From Planctomycetaceae bacterium (lineage in GTDB: Bacteria; Planctomycetota; Planctomycetia; Pirellulales; Thermoguttaceae), in contig DOMV01000399.1 of NCBI GenBank assembly GCA_003509805.1, forward strand, positions 8,868-19,863: 10,996 nt of DNA. Reading direction: 5' to 3'. Positions 1 to 4,984 of this stretch are shown in pieces. The notes beneath the pieces are model-generated. The model did not search any database. It was given only the letters and a program-made list of their open reading frames with translations, and was not told the origin of the DNA. Positions within the stretch are counted from its first letter, which is position 1. Each line of letters begins with the position of its first letter. Both the position numbers and the translations under genes were made by a program.

Positions 1-35
1 GGTTGAAACGGGCTGTGTTTACCCACGACTCAACC
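1..35. other. Possible hairpin at the left edge
   Basis: GGTTGA at 1-6 is complementary to TCAACC at 30-35, with GGG (10-12) and CCC (22-24) able to pair inside. No T-run follows on either side, so this is not a clear intrinsic terminator; it may be the tail of a longer structure cut off by the window edge. No gene is seen in 1-266 apart from the repeat at 42-204. Confidence 0.25.
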
Positions 36-41
36 GGCTTT

Positions 42-204
42 CGGTAAAATCCTTCCGCGGACAATTCCGCGCACAGTCGCCTGCCGCTCGAACGATCCGT
101 TTATGTCATTATGCAAAAAAGAAGTTAGGTCCGAGTGCGTGCGGCAGGGCGAGTGCGGCAGGCAGACTTGACCAAAGGGTCGTTTTCATCGCGTTTCCAG
201 TATA
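42..204 (-). repeat. Dispersed intergenic repeat, copy 1
   Basis: First of four related non-coding copies (others at 1698-1841, 3000-3141 and 4813-4982). Shared blocks are a CGCG-ACA-TCGCCTGCCGCTCGAA-like segment at the left, a GAGTGCG/GCGAGTG segment in the middle, and a right end running CCAAA...CGCGTTTCCAGTAT. The 9-mer GCCTGCCGC (79-87) is exactly complementary to GCGGCAGGC (155-163), and TCG/CGA (88-90/150-152) extends the stem across a 2-nt bulge. This copy is closest to copy 4: both carry TTTATGTCATT and a GACC-4nt-GGTC mini-hairpin (here 170-181). It also has internal duplications (CCGCGGACA/CCGCGCACA near 55-75 and GCGGCAGG near 141 and 155). Strand is given as minus because base-pair covariation favours a minus-strand RNA. 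It ends 62 bp before the ligase ORF. Function unknown. Confidence 0.75.
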
Positions 205-213
205 GTCACCGCT

Positions 214-226
214 CTTCAGACTGAAG
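214..226. other. 13-bp palindrome upstream of the ligase gene
   Basis: CTTCAG-A-CTGAAG is a perfect inverted repeat with a 1-nt centre, lying 41 bp before the TTG start (68 bp before the alternative ATG) of the O-antigen ligase gene. Its position in the leader would suit an operator or a small RNA hairpin, but nothing else supports either reading. I see no convincing -35/-10 pair in 205-266; the TATAGT at 201-206 has no -35 partner at 16-18 bp. Confidence 0.25.
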
Positions 227-266
227 GCCGGATAGGCGCCGCGGGCGTTTCCTTTCGATCGGCGTT

Positions 267-1541
267 TTGTCGCGACAACGGGATATTCTTCTCATGGTTT
301 GGCTTCTCGTCGGTTACATGTGGCTGTTTCTTCACCGACCGTTCGAAGTCTGGCCGATCCTGGGTGCTATACGCCTGGAGCGTGTCTACATGCTCTTCAC
401 AATGCTCGTCTGGGCAACGACGGCCAAAAAGGAATGGACCGAAAATCGCGTCAATTTCGCTCTTTGCGCCGTCGCCTTTTCCATCACCTTTTCGACCGTC
501 ATGAGTCCGTATGTCGATATCCTCAATTACATACCGACGCAGGATTGGCTCAAGGTATTCATCTTCTATTTGCTTATCATGAGCACGGTCAAAAAGGAAA
601 AAGACCTGAAAATCCTTACGACCGCCTTTATCGTCTGTTTTTTCCTTTACATGCTCCATTCGTTCCGCGAATACCAGAACGGCAAGGGCAAATGGGCGAT
701 GGATACGTGGCGCATGGTCGGGGTCGATTCCACCATGAACGATCCCAACACGTTCGGCAACTCGATCGTCTACGCGTTGCCGATGCTCTATCCGTTGATG
801 GCGCTTTTCAAAAAGAAGTGGCACTGGCTTTTCCTCGCCGCCTACTTCCTGCTCAGCTTTCGCTGCGTCCAACTTACCGGGTCCCGGTCTTCCATGCTTG
901 CAATCGGTTTCCTCCTCGGCAGTTGCGCCGTGGCGTCCAAGCATCGGGCGAAAATCGTTCCGACCATGGCCCTCTGCATTCCCCTGATCTGGTTTTCCAT
1001 GAATGAAAACCTGAAGGATCGCTATCGGACGATCTGGAACCCGTCCTCCAACAAAGGCGCCACCGATTCCGCCTTGGGACGTGTCGAAGGTTTTTGGGGG
1101 GGGATCAGAAATTTTGAAAATTCGCCGATTTGGGGCATCGGGCCGGAATGCCATCCGTTCACGACGCCGACCAAACTGCAAACACACCAGCTTTACGGGC
1201 AGATCATCGGCGAACTCGGACTGATCGGCATTTTCGCCTTCTTATCCCTGCTGGGGGCGATCCTTTTCAATCATTGGGAAATCATCCAACTCCGCAAGAC
1301 ATTGCGCGACGTCGGGAGGGAAAAGGACGCCGATTACTGTTACCGCGTTTCCGGCGGCGTCGTCATTACCGTTTTCCTTCTCCTTCTCCTGGGCTTGGGC
1401 GGTCACAACATGTTGCGCTACACCTGGGTCTGGTACGCCGCCTTCCAGGGAATCGCCGTTTCCATCCTGCGGGAAAAGGTCGCCAAGGTCCGTTTCGCCA
1501 AAATGACCGGAATCGACATCAAGACCCTTCGTTTGAATTAG
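267..1541 (+). CDS. O-antigen ligase / Wzy-like polymerase family membrane protein
   Basis: A 424-residue polytopic inner-membrane protein with about ten hydrophobic segments; the first lies around residues 7-24 and the last two around 365-380 and 386-400. The hallmark is the large periplasmic loop between residues 245 and 315: GIGPECH at 290-296, then a His (H307) followed by LYGQIIGELGLIG. This matches the 'GxG...aHN.yl...E.G..G' signature of the O-antigen ligase/polymerase family (Wzy_C, WaaL-like), with HQ in place of the usual HN. TGSRSS (204-209) matches the conserved Ser-Arg segment, and NDPNTFG (158-164) is also typical. Such proteins join or polymerise lipid-linked glycans at the periplasmic face. 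The long reading uses TTG at 267; ATG at 294 (preceded by a weak CGGGAT) is an equally plausible start, and neither has a strong ribosome-binding site. Ligase versus polymerase cannot be told from sequence. No other glycan gene adjoins it; it is convergent with a PEP-CTERM gene, whose class often accompanies exopolysaccharide loci. Confidence 0.85.
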   Translation: MSRQRDILLMVWLLVGYMWLFLHRPFEVWPILGAIRLERVYMLFTMLVWATTAKKEWTENRVNFALCAVAFSITFSTVMSPYVDILNYIPTQDWLKVFIFYLLIMSTVKKEKDLKILTTAFIVCFFLYMLHSFREYQNGKGKWAMDTWRMVGVDSTMNDPNTFGNSIVYALPMLYPLMALFKKKWHWLFLAAYFLLSFRCVQLTGSRSSMLAIGFLLGSCAVASKHRAKIVPTMALCIPLIWFSMNENLKDRYRTIWNPSSNKGATDSALGRVEGFWGGIRNFENSPIWGIGPECHPFTTPTKLQTHQLYGQIIGELGLIGIFAFLSLLGAILFNHWEIIQLRKTLRDVGREKDADYCYRVSGGVVITVFLLLLLGLGGHNMLRYTWVWYAAFQGIAVSILREKVAKVRFAKMTGIDIKTLRLN

Positions 1542-1573
1542 AGCCGGTTCAGGGCGGACTTTTCCGGCTTTTT
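1542..1573 (+). terminator. Intrinsic terminator abutting the ligase stop codon
   Basis: AGCCGG (1542-1547) pairs with CCGGCT (1564-1569) around a 16-nt loop and runs into T at 1569-1573. The stem begins at the base right after the TAG stop (1539-1541), so it would end the ligase transcript. Confidence 0.6.
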
Positions 1574-1660
1574 CCAAAACCGGGCGTGTTTTCGGGCCAC
1601 GGCATGTGAGACCGGTGCGATCCGGCCGGAAACCGGTACGGGAACGCGGCAAAAGACGGA

Positions 1661-1693
1661 AGCCGACGAAAACGGATTTCCATCGGCTTTTTT
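1661..1693 (+). terminator. Second intrinsic terminator downstream of the ligase gene
   Basis: AGCCGA (1661-1666) pairs with TCGGCT (1683-1688). Inside, GAAA (1668-1671) pairs with TTTC (1677-1680) around a 5-nt loop, separated by a 1x2 internal loop, and T at 1688-1693 forms the tail. It is a better terminator than the one at 1542-1573 and probably acts as a backup before the convergent PEP-CTERM gene. Between the two, 1574-1660 holds only short palindromes such as TCCGGCCGGA (1621-1630). Confidence 0.7.
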
Positions 1694-1697
1694 AGAC

Positions 1698-1841
1698 CGC
1701 AAACGGCCTGAAACGGTTTCCGCGAACAATCGCTTGTCGCTCGAACGGAATACGCAACCCGATATGTACACGGATGTTGTGGCGAGTGAGTGCAACAAGC
1801 AGTCGCCACCAAACAACCAATTTCACCGCATTTTCAGTATA
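1698..1841 (-). repeat. Dispersed intergenic repeat, copy 2
   Basis: Same family as 42-204, closest to copy 3: both have GTTGTGGCGAGTGA, then TGCAACA, then CCAAACAACCAA and a CCGC-TT-C-GTAT right end. The helix arms are GCTTGTCGC (1732-1740) and GCAACAAGC (1792-1800). Relative to copy 1, two base pairs have changed on both sides (C-G to T-A at 1734/1798 and at 1737/1795), which is compensatory. A further perfect 7-bp inverted repeat, GTGGCGA/TCGCCAC, lies at 1779-1785/1803-1809. On the minus strand this copy starts 21 bp after the PEP-CTERM stop codon, so it would sit in that gene's 3' untranslated region. Confidence 0.75.
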
Positions 1842-1862
1842 ACAGCGACATGTGAATCAAAT

Positions 1863-2486
1863 TCACGTTTTTTTGACTTTGGGTCTCGTACAACGCAATA
1901 CCCCGATCCCGGCCAGTCCGATCCCGAAGATGAGCATGGAAGCGGGTTCCGGTGTCGCGGCAGGGGGGCCGGGCGGCTCAAGTACCCAAGTGAAGTTCCC
2001 CGCGTTGATGCTGTTCACATCACCGCCGGTAACGGCTTGGATGTGAGCCTGCATATAAAAATTCGACCCGGAATCCGTAATGTACGCGGCAAAAGCATCC
2101 CAAGTTATTCCATCGACAAGACCGGCATTCTTGAAAATGGGGGTCCATTCCTGATTGCCTGTCTGAAACGACGATGTGAGGAGATAATCGCCAAGCTCGT
2201 TTCCCCAAATTTTCCACGAGCCGTTCAAAATTTTGGCCTGACCATTCTTGCCACCTCCGAAAGATTCGTATCCGTCGACGAAATCGAAAGTAAAATCGAC
2301 CGTGTTGTTTTCGCCTTTCGAGACCAATATCTCGAAACCGCCCCAGTAGTCGGAGGCTTTGGGATCTTTCGAGCTTGTCAAAACGAAGCGATAGGAATCG
2401 TCATATTTCGACAATAGTTCGGCTTGTGCAACGGAAGCCATCACAAAAAGCGACAAACAGGTCACAACAGCGAGCAAGTTCTTCAT
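1863..2486 (-). CDS. PEP-CTERM sorting domain-containing exported protein
   Basis: A 207-residue secreted protein. Residues 1-22 form a Sec signal peptide (MKN, a hydrophobic run, cleavage after VAQA). The mature part, about residues 23-170, is rich in aromatic, Gly and Asn residues and looks like a beta-sheet domain; I recognise no enzymatic motif. The end is a full PEP-CTERM tag: a proline-rich spacer PPGPPAA (171-177), TPEPAS (178-183), a short membrane segment (184-197) and a basic tail (RCTRPKVKK). In the known system such tags are cleaved by a membrane exosortase (EpsH/XrtA type), sending the protein to the cell surface or exopolysaccharide; no exosortase gene is in this window. The start is fixed by GGAGAA five bases before the ATG. 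Upstream is a near-consensus sigma-54 promoter. Cys10 does not form a credible lipobox. The specific role of this protein is unknown. Confidence 0.9.
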   Translation of the reverse strand: MKNLLAVVTCLSLFVMASVAQAELLSKYDDSYRFVLTSSKDPKASDYWGGFEILVSKGENNTVDFTFDFVDGYESFGGGKNGQAKILNGSWKIWGNELGDYLLTSSFQTGNQEWTPIFKNAGLVDGITWDAFAAYITDSGSNFYMQAHIQAVTGGDVNSINAGNFTWVLEPPGPPAATPEPASMLIFGIGLAGIGVLRCTRPKVKKT

Positions 2487-2491
2487 GTTGA

Positions 2492-2497
2492 TTCTCC
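2492..2497 (-). promoter_or_regulatory. Ribosome-binding site of the PEP-CTERM gene
   Basis: On the minus strand GGAGAA lies five bases before the ATG at 2486-2484. It is the strongest Shine-Dalgarno sequence in the window and settles the start of this gene. Confidence 0.8.
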
Positions 2498-2539
2498 AAG
2501 GTTGCGAAAGAAAATTGTTGCTTCAGGTATTTGCGACAC

Positions 2540-2554
2540 GCAATAATCATGCCA
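2540..2554 (-). promoter_or_regulatory. Sigma-54 (RpoN) -24/-12 promoter of the PEP-CTERM gene
   Basis: The minus strand reads TTGGCATGATTATTGCGT here. Against the sigma-54 consensus YTGGCACG-N4-TTGCW it matches all positions except C to T in the first element and the final W (G). The invariant GG (2553-2552) and GC (2541-2540) have the required spacing of ten bases. Transcription would start near 2528, leaving about 42 nt of leader that contains the GGAGAA site. Sigma-54 promoters need an enhancer-binding activator; see the half-sites at 2714-2767. Control of PEP-CTERM genes by RpoN with the PrsK/PrsR two-component pair has been described in other bacteria, which fits. Confidence 0.75.
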
Positions 2555-2713
2555 AGCCGGCAAAAACGGGGCTTTGATTTTTTCTCTTCACCGCATCATC
2601 ACCGCACCACGGCATCAAGAAGGACTTGGAATCAGTGCGCGACAGCCGGAAGTATCAATGCAACGCTTTGTTTTTTCAAATGATACGCACGGCAAGGCCG
2701 GCAATAAAAACGC

Positions 2714-2767
2714 CTTGGACATCTTGGACATGTTGTGGGCACGCGATGATTTGAGCGGAATGTCCAA
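2714..2767. promoter_or_regulatory. Candidate upstream activator sites (TTGGACAT half-sites)
   Basis: CTTGGACAT occurs twice in perfect tandem (2714-2722 and 2723-2731), and its inverse ATGTCCAA lies at 2760-2767. The cluster is roughly 185-240 bp upstream of the predicted sigma-54 start near 2528, the usual distance for an enhancer-binding protein site. A looser match, TTGGGACAC, is at 2790-2798. Binding by a PrsR-like or other NtrC-family regulator is inferred, not seen. The remainder of 2555-2713 shows no gene; AAGCC/GGCTT (2554-2558/2570-2574) is only a weak hairpin. Confidence 0.45.
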
Positions 2768-2866
2768 TCGTATTCTTGTATTTATTTGCTTGGGACACCA
2801 TGCCGCTTCCGCCCATTTCGGACTTCTTGCTGCCGCATTATACTGCATCTGTATTATTTTGCCATA

Positions 2867-2985
2867 GTCAATGTATCACAAATCATCCTTCCATATTGAT
2901 TTTGGCTTTGTTTCATAACCCCCGGCAAATCCTTCCCCTGCTTTGCCAAAATGCCGTTTGTGATACAATTAAGGAACGAATTGAC
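2867..2985. repeat. Nested inverted repeat in the divergent intergenic region
   Basis: Three complementary pairs are nested around one centre: GTCAAT (2867-2872) with ATTGAC (2980-2985); TGTATCACAAA (2872-2882) with TTTGTGATACA (2957-2967); ATTTTGGC (2899-2906) with GCCAAAAT (2945-2952). The right side has a 12-nt stretch (2968-2979) absent on the left. The stretch is AT-rich (23 G/C of 60 in 2821-2880). It could form a long imperfect hairpin or cruciform, be the paired ends of a small decayed mobile element, or hold separated operator halves for the divergent genes. No ORF of note lies inside. Confidence 0.6.
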
Positions 2986-2999
2986 CGATGAATTAGACG

Positions 3000-3141
3000 T
3001 CGAACGGCATGACAATCCTTTCGCGAACAATCGCCTGCCGATCGAACGAGACGCTTAAGCACTTGTCTAAAAAGAGGTTGTGGCGAGTGATTGCAACAGA
3101 CGGTCTTCGCCAAACAACCAATGTCGCCGCGTTGCCGGTAT
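3000..3141 (-). repeat. Dispersed intergenic repeat, copy 3
   Basis: Same family as 42-204, and closest in length and sequence to copy 2. ACGGCATGACAATCC at the left matches ACGGCATGGCAACCC of copy 4. The helix arms are GCCTGCCGA (3033-3041) and GCAACAGAC (3093-3101). On the plus strand only five of nine pairs are Watson-Crick; three of the four others are C-A, which become G-U on the minus strand. A 6-bp inverted repeat TGGCGA/TCGCCA (3081-3086/3107-3112) parallels the 7-bp one in copy 2. The copy lies in front of the protease gene and ends 26 bp before its probable start. Confidence 0.75.
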
Positions 3142-3167
3142 CATTTCAAACTTCATCTCCGTATCGT

Positions 3168-4130
3168 ATGTCGTTCCTGTTTCTTTTTTCAGGCTTTCTC
3201 CTCATCGGAATTTTATCGGTCCATGTCGTAAAAAACAAGGGGTTCGTTCCCTTCGAGCATCGAACGGCGATACCGTGGAAATTGACGGATATCCTGCTTC
3301 TCCTGTTCCTGTTCTTCGTCCTTTTGATCGCGAACGGCGTACTGATAGGGTTCACGTTGGCCTTGAGCGGCCATGCCGATTCGTTCCGTGCCGATTCTCT
3401 CCAGCCGCGTCTGCACGAAGCTTCCGGACGGTCCGTTTCTTCCAACGCCGTTTCCATCGGCCGGTCCGGGGAATCCGCCGCGGAAATTGCCAAACAACAT
3501 CCGCTCACGCAACTGGTCCTTCAGGTAAAAGACAATCCGGCGATCATGCTTCTCGTCATTCTTTGCGCCGTCGTCGCCGCGCCCCTCGGCGAAGAATTTT
3601 TCTTTCGCCTGCTGCTCCAGGGCTGGTTGCAACATTGCGAGTGGGACCGGCGGCGATTGCTTCCTTTTCCCGCGTGGACGATCGGCGTGTTCCCGGTCGG
3701 GTCTGTCGCGCTCTTTTTCGCCCTGATTCATTTCCGAAACCCCGGGGCCGCCCCGCCCCCGGTCGGCCATGTCGTCTTATCCCTTCTCAGCCAGTTGACG
3801 GCGACCTGCGCGACTTTTTTGTTCGGCATTTTCTACCTGCGCATCGTTCGAAAAGCGACGTTGCGCGATTTCGGAATCGATTTGTCCCGCATTTTACCGG
3901 ATGTGCGCACCGGCTTGTTTTTTCTCGCCCTGCTCCTGCCGCCGATGATACTCATACAGAAAGGACTGCACGCGTTGTTGCCCGACGTGACGACGGACCC
4001 GGTGCCGTTGTTTTTTTTCGCGATTGCGCTCGGTCTCCTTTATTTCCGTTCCCAGCGAATCGTCGCCGGCCTTGTGCTGCATGCCGCTTTGAACGGCGTC
4101 ATGCTTTTCCTGCTTTTCACGCTCGTGTAA
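3168..4130 (+). CDS. CPBP family intramembrane metalloprotease (Abi/CAAX-protease-like)
   Basis: A 320-residue membrane protein with a hydrophobic N-terminus (1-22), a second membrane segment (41-66), a soluble stretch (68-115) and a C-terminal catalytic domain of several helices. The three CPBP motifs are present: EExxxR (E142, E143, R147 in GEEFFFR), a helix ending in His (FFALIH, H188) and HxxxN (H305, N309 in HAALNG). The two Glu and two His are the expected metal or catalytic residues, so the enzyme looks intact. Substrates of bacterial CPBP proteins are mostly unknown; roles include prenyl-protein-type cleavage and bacteriocin self-protection. The open frame begins at ATG 3009, but its first 44 codons lie inside dispersed-repeat copy 3, so ATG 3168, leading straight into a membrane segment, is preferred although no good ribosome-binding site precedes it. 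An extra stretch of about 70 residues separates the second and third motifs. It probably shares a transcript with the thioesterase gene 39 bp downstream. Confidence 0.88.
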   Translation: MSFLFLFSGFLLIGILSVHVVKNKGFVPFEHRTAIPWKLTDILLLLFLFFVLLIANGVLIGFTLALSGHADSFRADSLQPRLHEASGRSVSSNAVSIGRSGESAAEIAKQHPLTQLVLQVKDNPAIMLLVILCAVVAAPLGEEFFFRLLLQGWLQHCEWDRRRLLPFPAWTIGVFPVGSVALFFALIHFRNPGAAPPPVGHVVLSLLSQLTATCATFLFGIFYLRIVRKATLRDFGIDLSRILPDVRTGLFFLALLLPPMILIQKGLHALLPDVTTDPVPLFFFAIALGLLYFRSQRIVAGLVLHAALNGVMLFLLFTLV

Positions 4131-4155
4131 CGTAAGGCATAAAAACAGATACATC

Positions 4156-4159
4156 GAGG
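4156..4159 (+). promoter_or_regulatory. Ribosome-binding site of the thioesterase gene
   Basis: GAGG ten bases before ATG 4170 in the 39-bp gap after the protease stop. There is no terminator or evident promoter in the gap, which supports co-transcription. Confidence 0.5.
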
Positions 4160-4169
4160 TTAATTTCCC

Positions 4170-4607
4170 ATGTCCGAACTCTTCGATAAAAATGCGATGA
4201 TCGCCCACATGAACAAGGATACCTTCGCGGTGAAAACCACCGGAATGGAGATTGACGACGTACGGCCGGGCTACGCGAGAATCCGCCTCCGCGTCGAGGA
4301 CCGGCACCTGAACGCCATCGGAATCACCCAGGGAGGCGTGCTGTTTACGCTTGCCGATTTCGCCCTGGCCGTCGCGTCCAACACCGTGGAGGGTGTCGAA
4401 TCGGTCGGAATTGAAGGAAGCATTTCCTTCCTCAGACCGTCGAAAACCGGCGACGTGTTGACTGCCGAGGCGACGGAAATCGCTCGAACGCGCTCCCTGT
4501 CAACGGTCGAGGTGTCGCTGACGGATCAGGCGGGAACCTTGTTGGCCCGTTTTCACGGCCGCGCGTTTTTGAGAAAGGTCGCCCGACTCCCGGAAAGTCC
4601 TCACTGA
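4170..4607 (+). CDS. PaaI-like hotdog-fold acyl-CoA thioesterase
   Basis: A 145-residue soluble protein of the usual length for the PaaI branch of the hotdog superfamily, which hydrolyses acyl- or aryl-CoA thioesters. The core helix region reads HLNAIGITQGG (46-56) followed by VLFTLADFALAVASN (57-71). The Asp of LAD (D63) and the GG pair are conserved, and ISFLRP (85-90) followed by GDVLTAEA (94-101) matches the next strands. Compared with E. coli PaaI (CHGG...LADTAFAYACN), the His before GG is Gln here (Q54). Gln at this place occurs in some relatives, so activity is not ruled out, but the mechanism may differ. The start ATG 4170 has GAGG ten bases upstream. The gene follows the CPBP protease by 39 bp; no functional link between the two is evident. 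The substrate cannot be told from sequence. Confidence 0.88.
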   Translation: MSELFDKNAMIAHMNKDTFAVKTTGMEIDDVRPGYARIRLRVEDRHLNAIGITQGGVLFTLADFALAVASNTVEGVESVGIEGSISFLRPSKTGDVLTAEATEIARTRSLSTVEVSLTDQAGTLLARFHGRAFLRKVARLPESPH

Positions 4608-4812
4608 AAAGCGCCTTTGACCGATTTGAAAAGGCTTGGGGGCCGGCTTCGGGAAATTTCAACCGCCTTCGGTATTACCCGGTGCGACCCGACTGGGCGA
4701 AAAAGTGGAAAACGACGGACGCTTCAATCGAAAAAACATGGAGCGTTTGCACGACACATCATCGACCCGGTTGAGCCGAACGCGGTAGGCGTCGGTTCCG
4801 GAAATCCATCTA
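4608..4812. other. Intergenic gap with no recognised gene
   Basis: Lies between the thioesterase gene and repeat copy 4. GCCTTT (4613-4618) can pair with AAAGGC (4629-4634) just after the thioesterase stop, but no T-run follows, so a terminator is not supported. TCAACCGCCTTCGGTA near 4659-4674 resembles TCAACCGGCTTTCGGTA at 30-46, to the left of repeat copy 1, which hints that shared sequence extends beyond the copies. The short open frames here lack coding character and a ribosome-binding site. Confidence 0.4.
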
Positions 4813-4982
4813 CCGTAAACGGCATGGCAACCCTCCCGCGCACAAGCGCCCGCCGCTCGAATAATCCATTTATGTCATTGCACAAACAGGAGTTGTGGGC
4901 GGAAATCATGGGCGAGCGAGTGCGACAGGCGTACTTGACCGCATGCTTGACCAAATGGTCGTTTTCATCGCGTTCCCGGTAT
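4813..4982 (-). repeat. Dispersed intergenic repeat, copy 4
   Basis: Same family as 42-204 and closest to copy 1: both have TCGAA-ATCC-TTTATGTCATT, GAGTGCG-CAGGC, CTTGACCAAA-GGTCGTTTTCATCGCGTT and end in GTAT. The helix arms are GCCCGCCGC (4848-4856) and GCGACAGGC (4922-4930), with seven Watson-Crick pairs and two C-A oppositions that become G-U on the minus strand. The mini-hairpin GACC-AAAT-GGTC is at 4949-4960. The right end stops about 2 bp short of the autotransporter stop codon, so on the minus strand the repeat would begin the 3' untranslated region of that transcript. Confidence 0.75.
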
Positions 4983-4984
4983 GC

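Noticed and set aside
216..1187. 323-residue minus-strand frame and plus-strand alternative frames over the ligase gene
   Set aside because: They are shadows of a clear membrane protein gene; the products are charged, without domains, and incompatible with the hydrophobic periodicity of the true frame.
2448..2462. Lipoprotein signal (Cys10) in the PEP-CTERM protein
   Set aside because: The Cys is in the middle of the hydrophobic core, preceded by VVT, and a standard cleavage site AQA follows at residue 22.
2574..2991. Short open frames in the divergent spacer (97, 77 and 71 residues)
   Set aside because: They lack ribosome-binding sites and coding composition, and overlap the sigma-54 promoter region, candidate activator sites and nested inverted repeat.
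1549..3113. Possible small protein encoded on the minus strand in repeat copies 2 and 3 (ACCTHSPQ / VCCNHSPQ with VR-A-DCSRK at the same distance)
   Set aside because: The likeness follows from nucleotide identity and equal length of the two copies. In copy 1 the frame meets a stop, and in copy 4 the second block is in another frame, so there is no conserved coding sequence.
3080..4135. 351-residue plus-strand frame overlapping the protease gene
   Set aside because: Arg/Pro-rich out-of-frame translation. The other frame carries all three CPBP motifs and the membrane segments.
42..4982. CRISPR array or tandem satellite
   Set aside because: The four repeats are over 1 kb apart, differ in length and are separated by genes; there is no regular repeat-spacer pattern.
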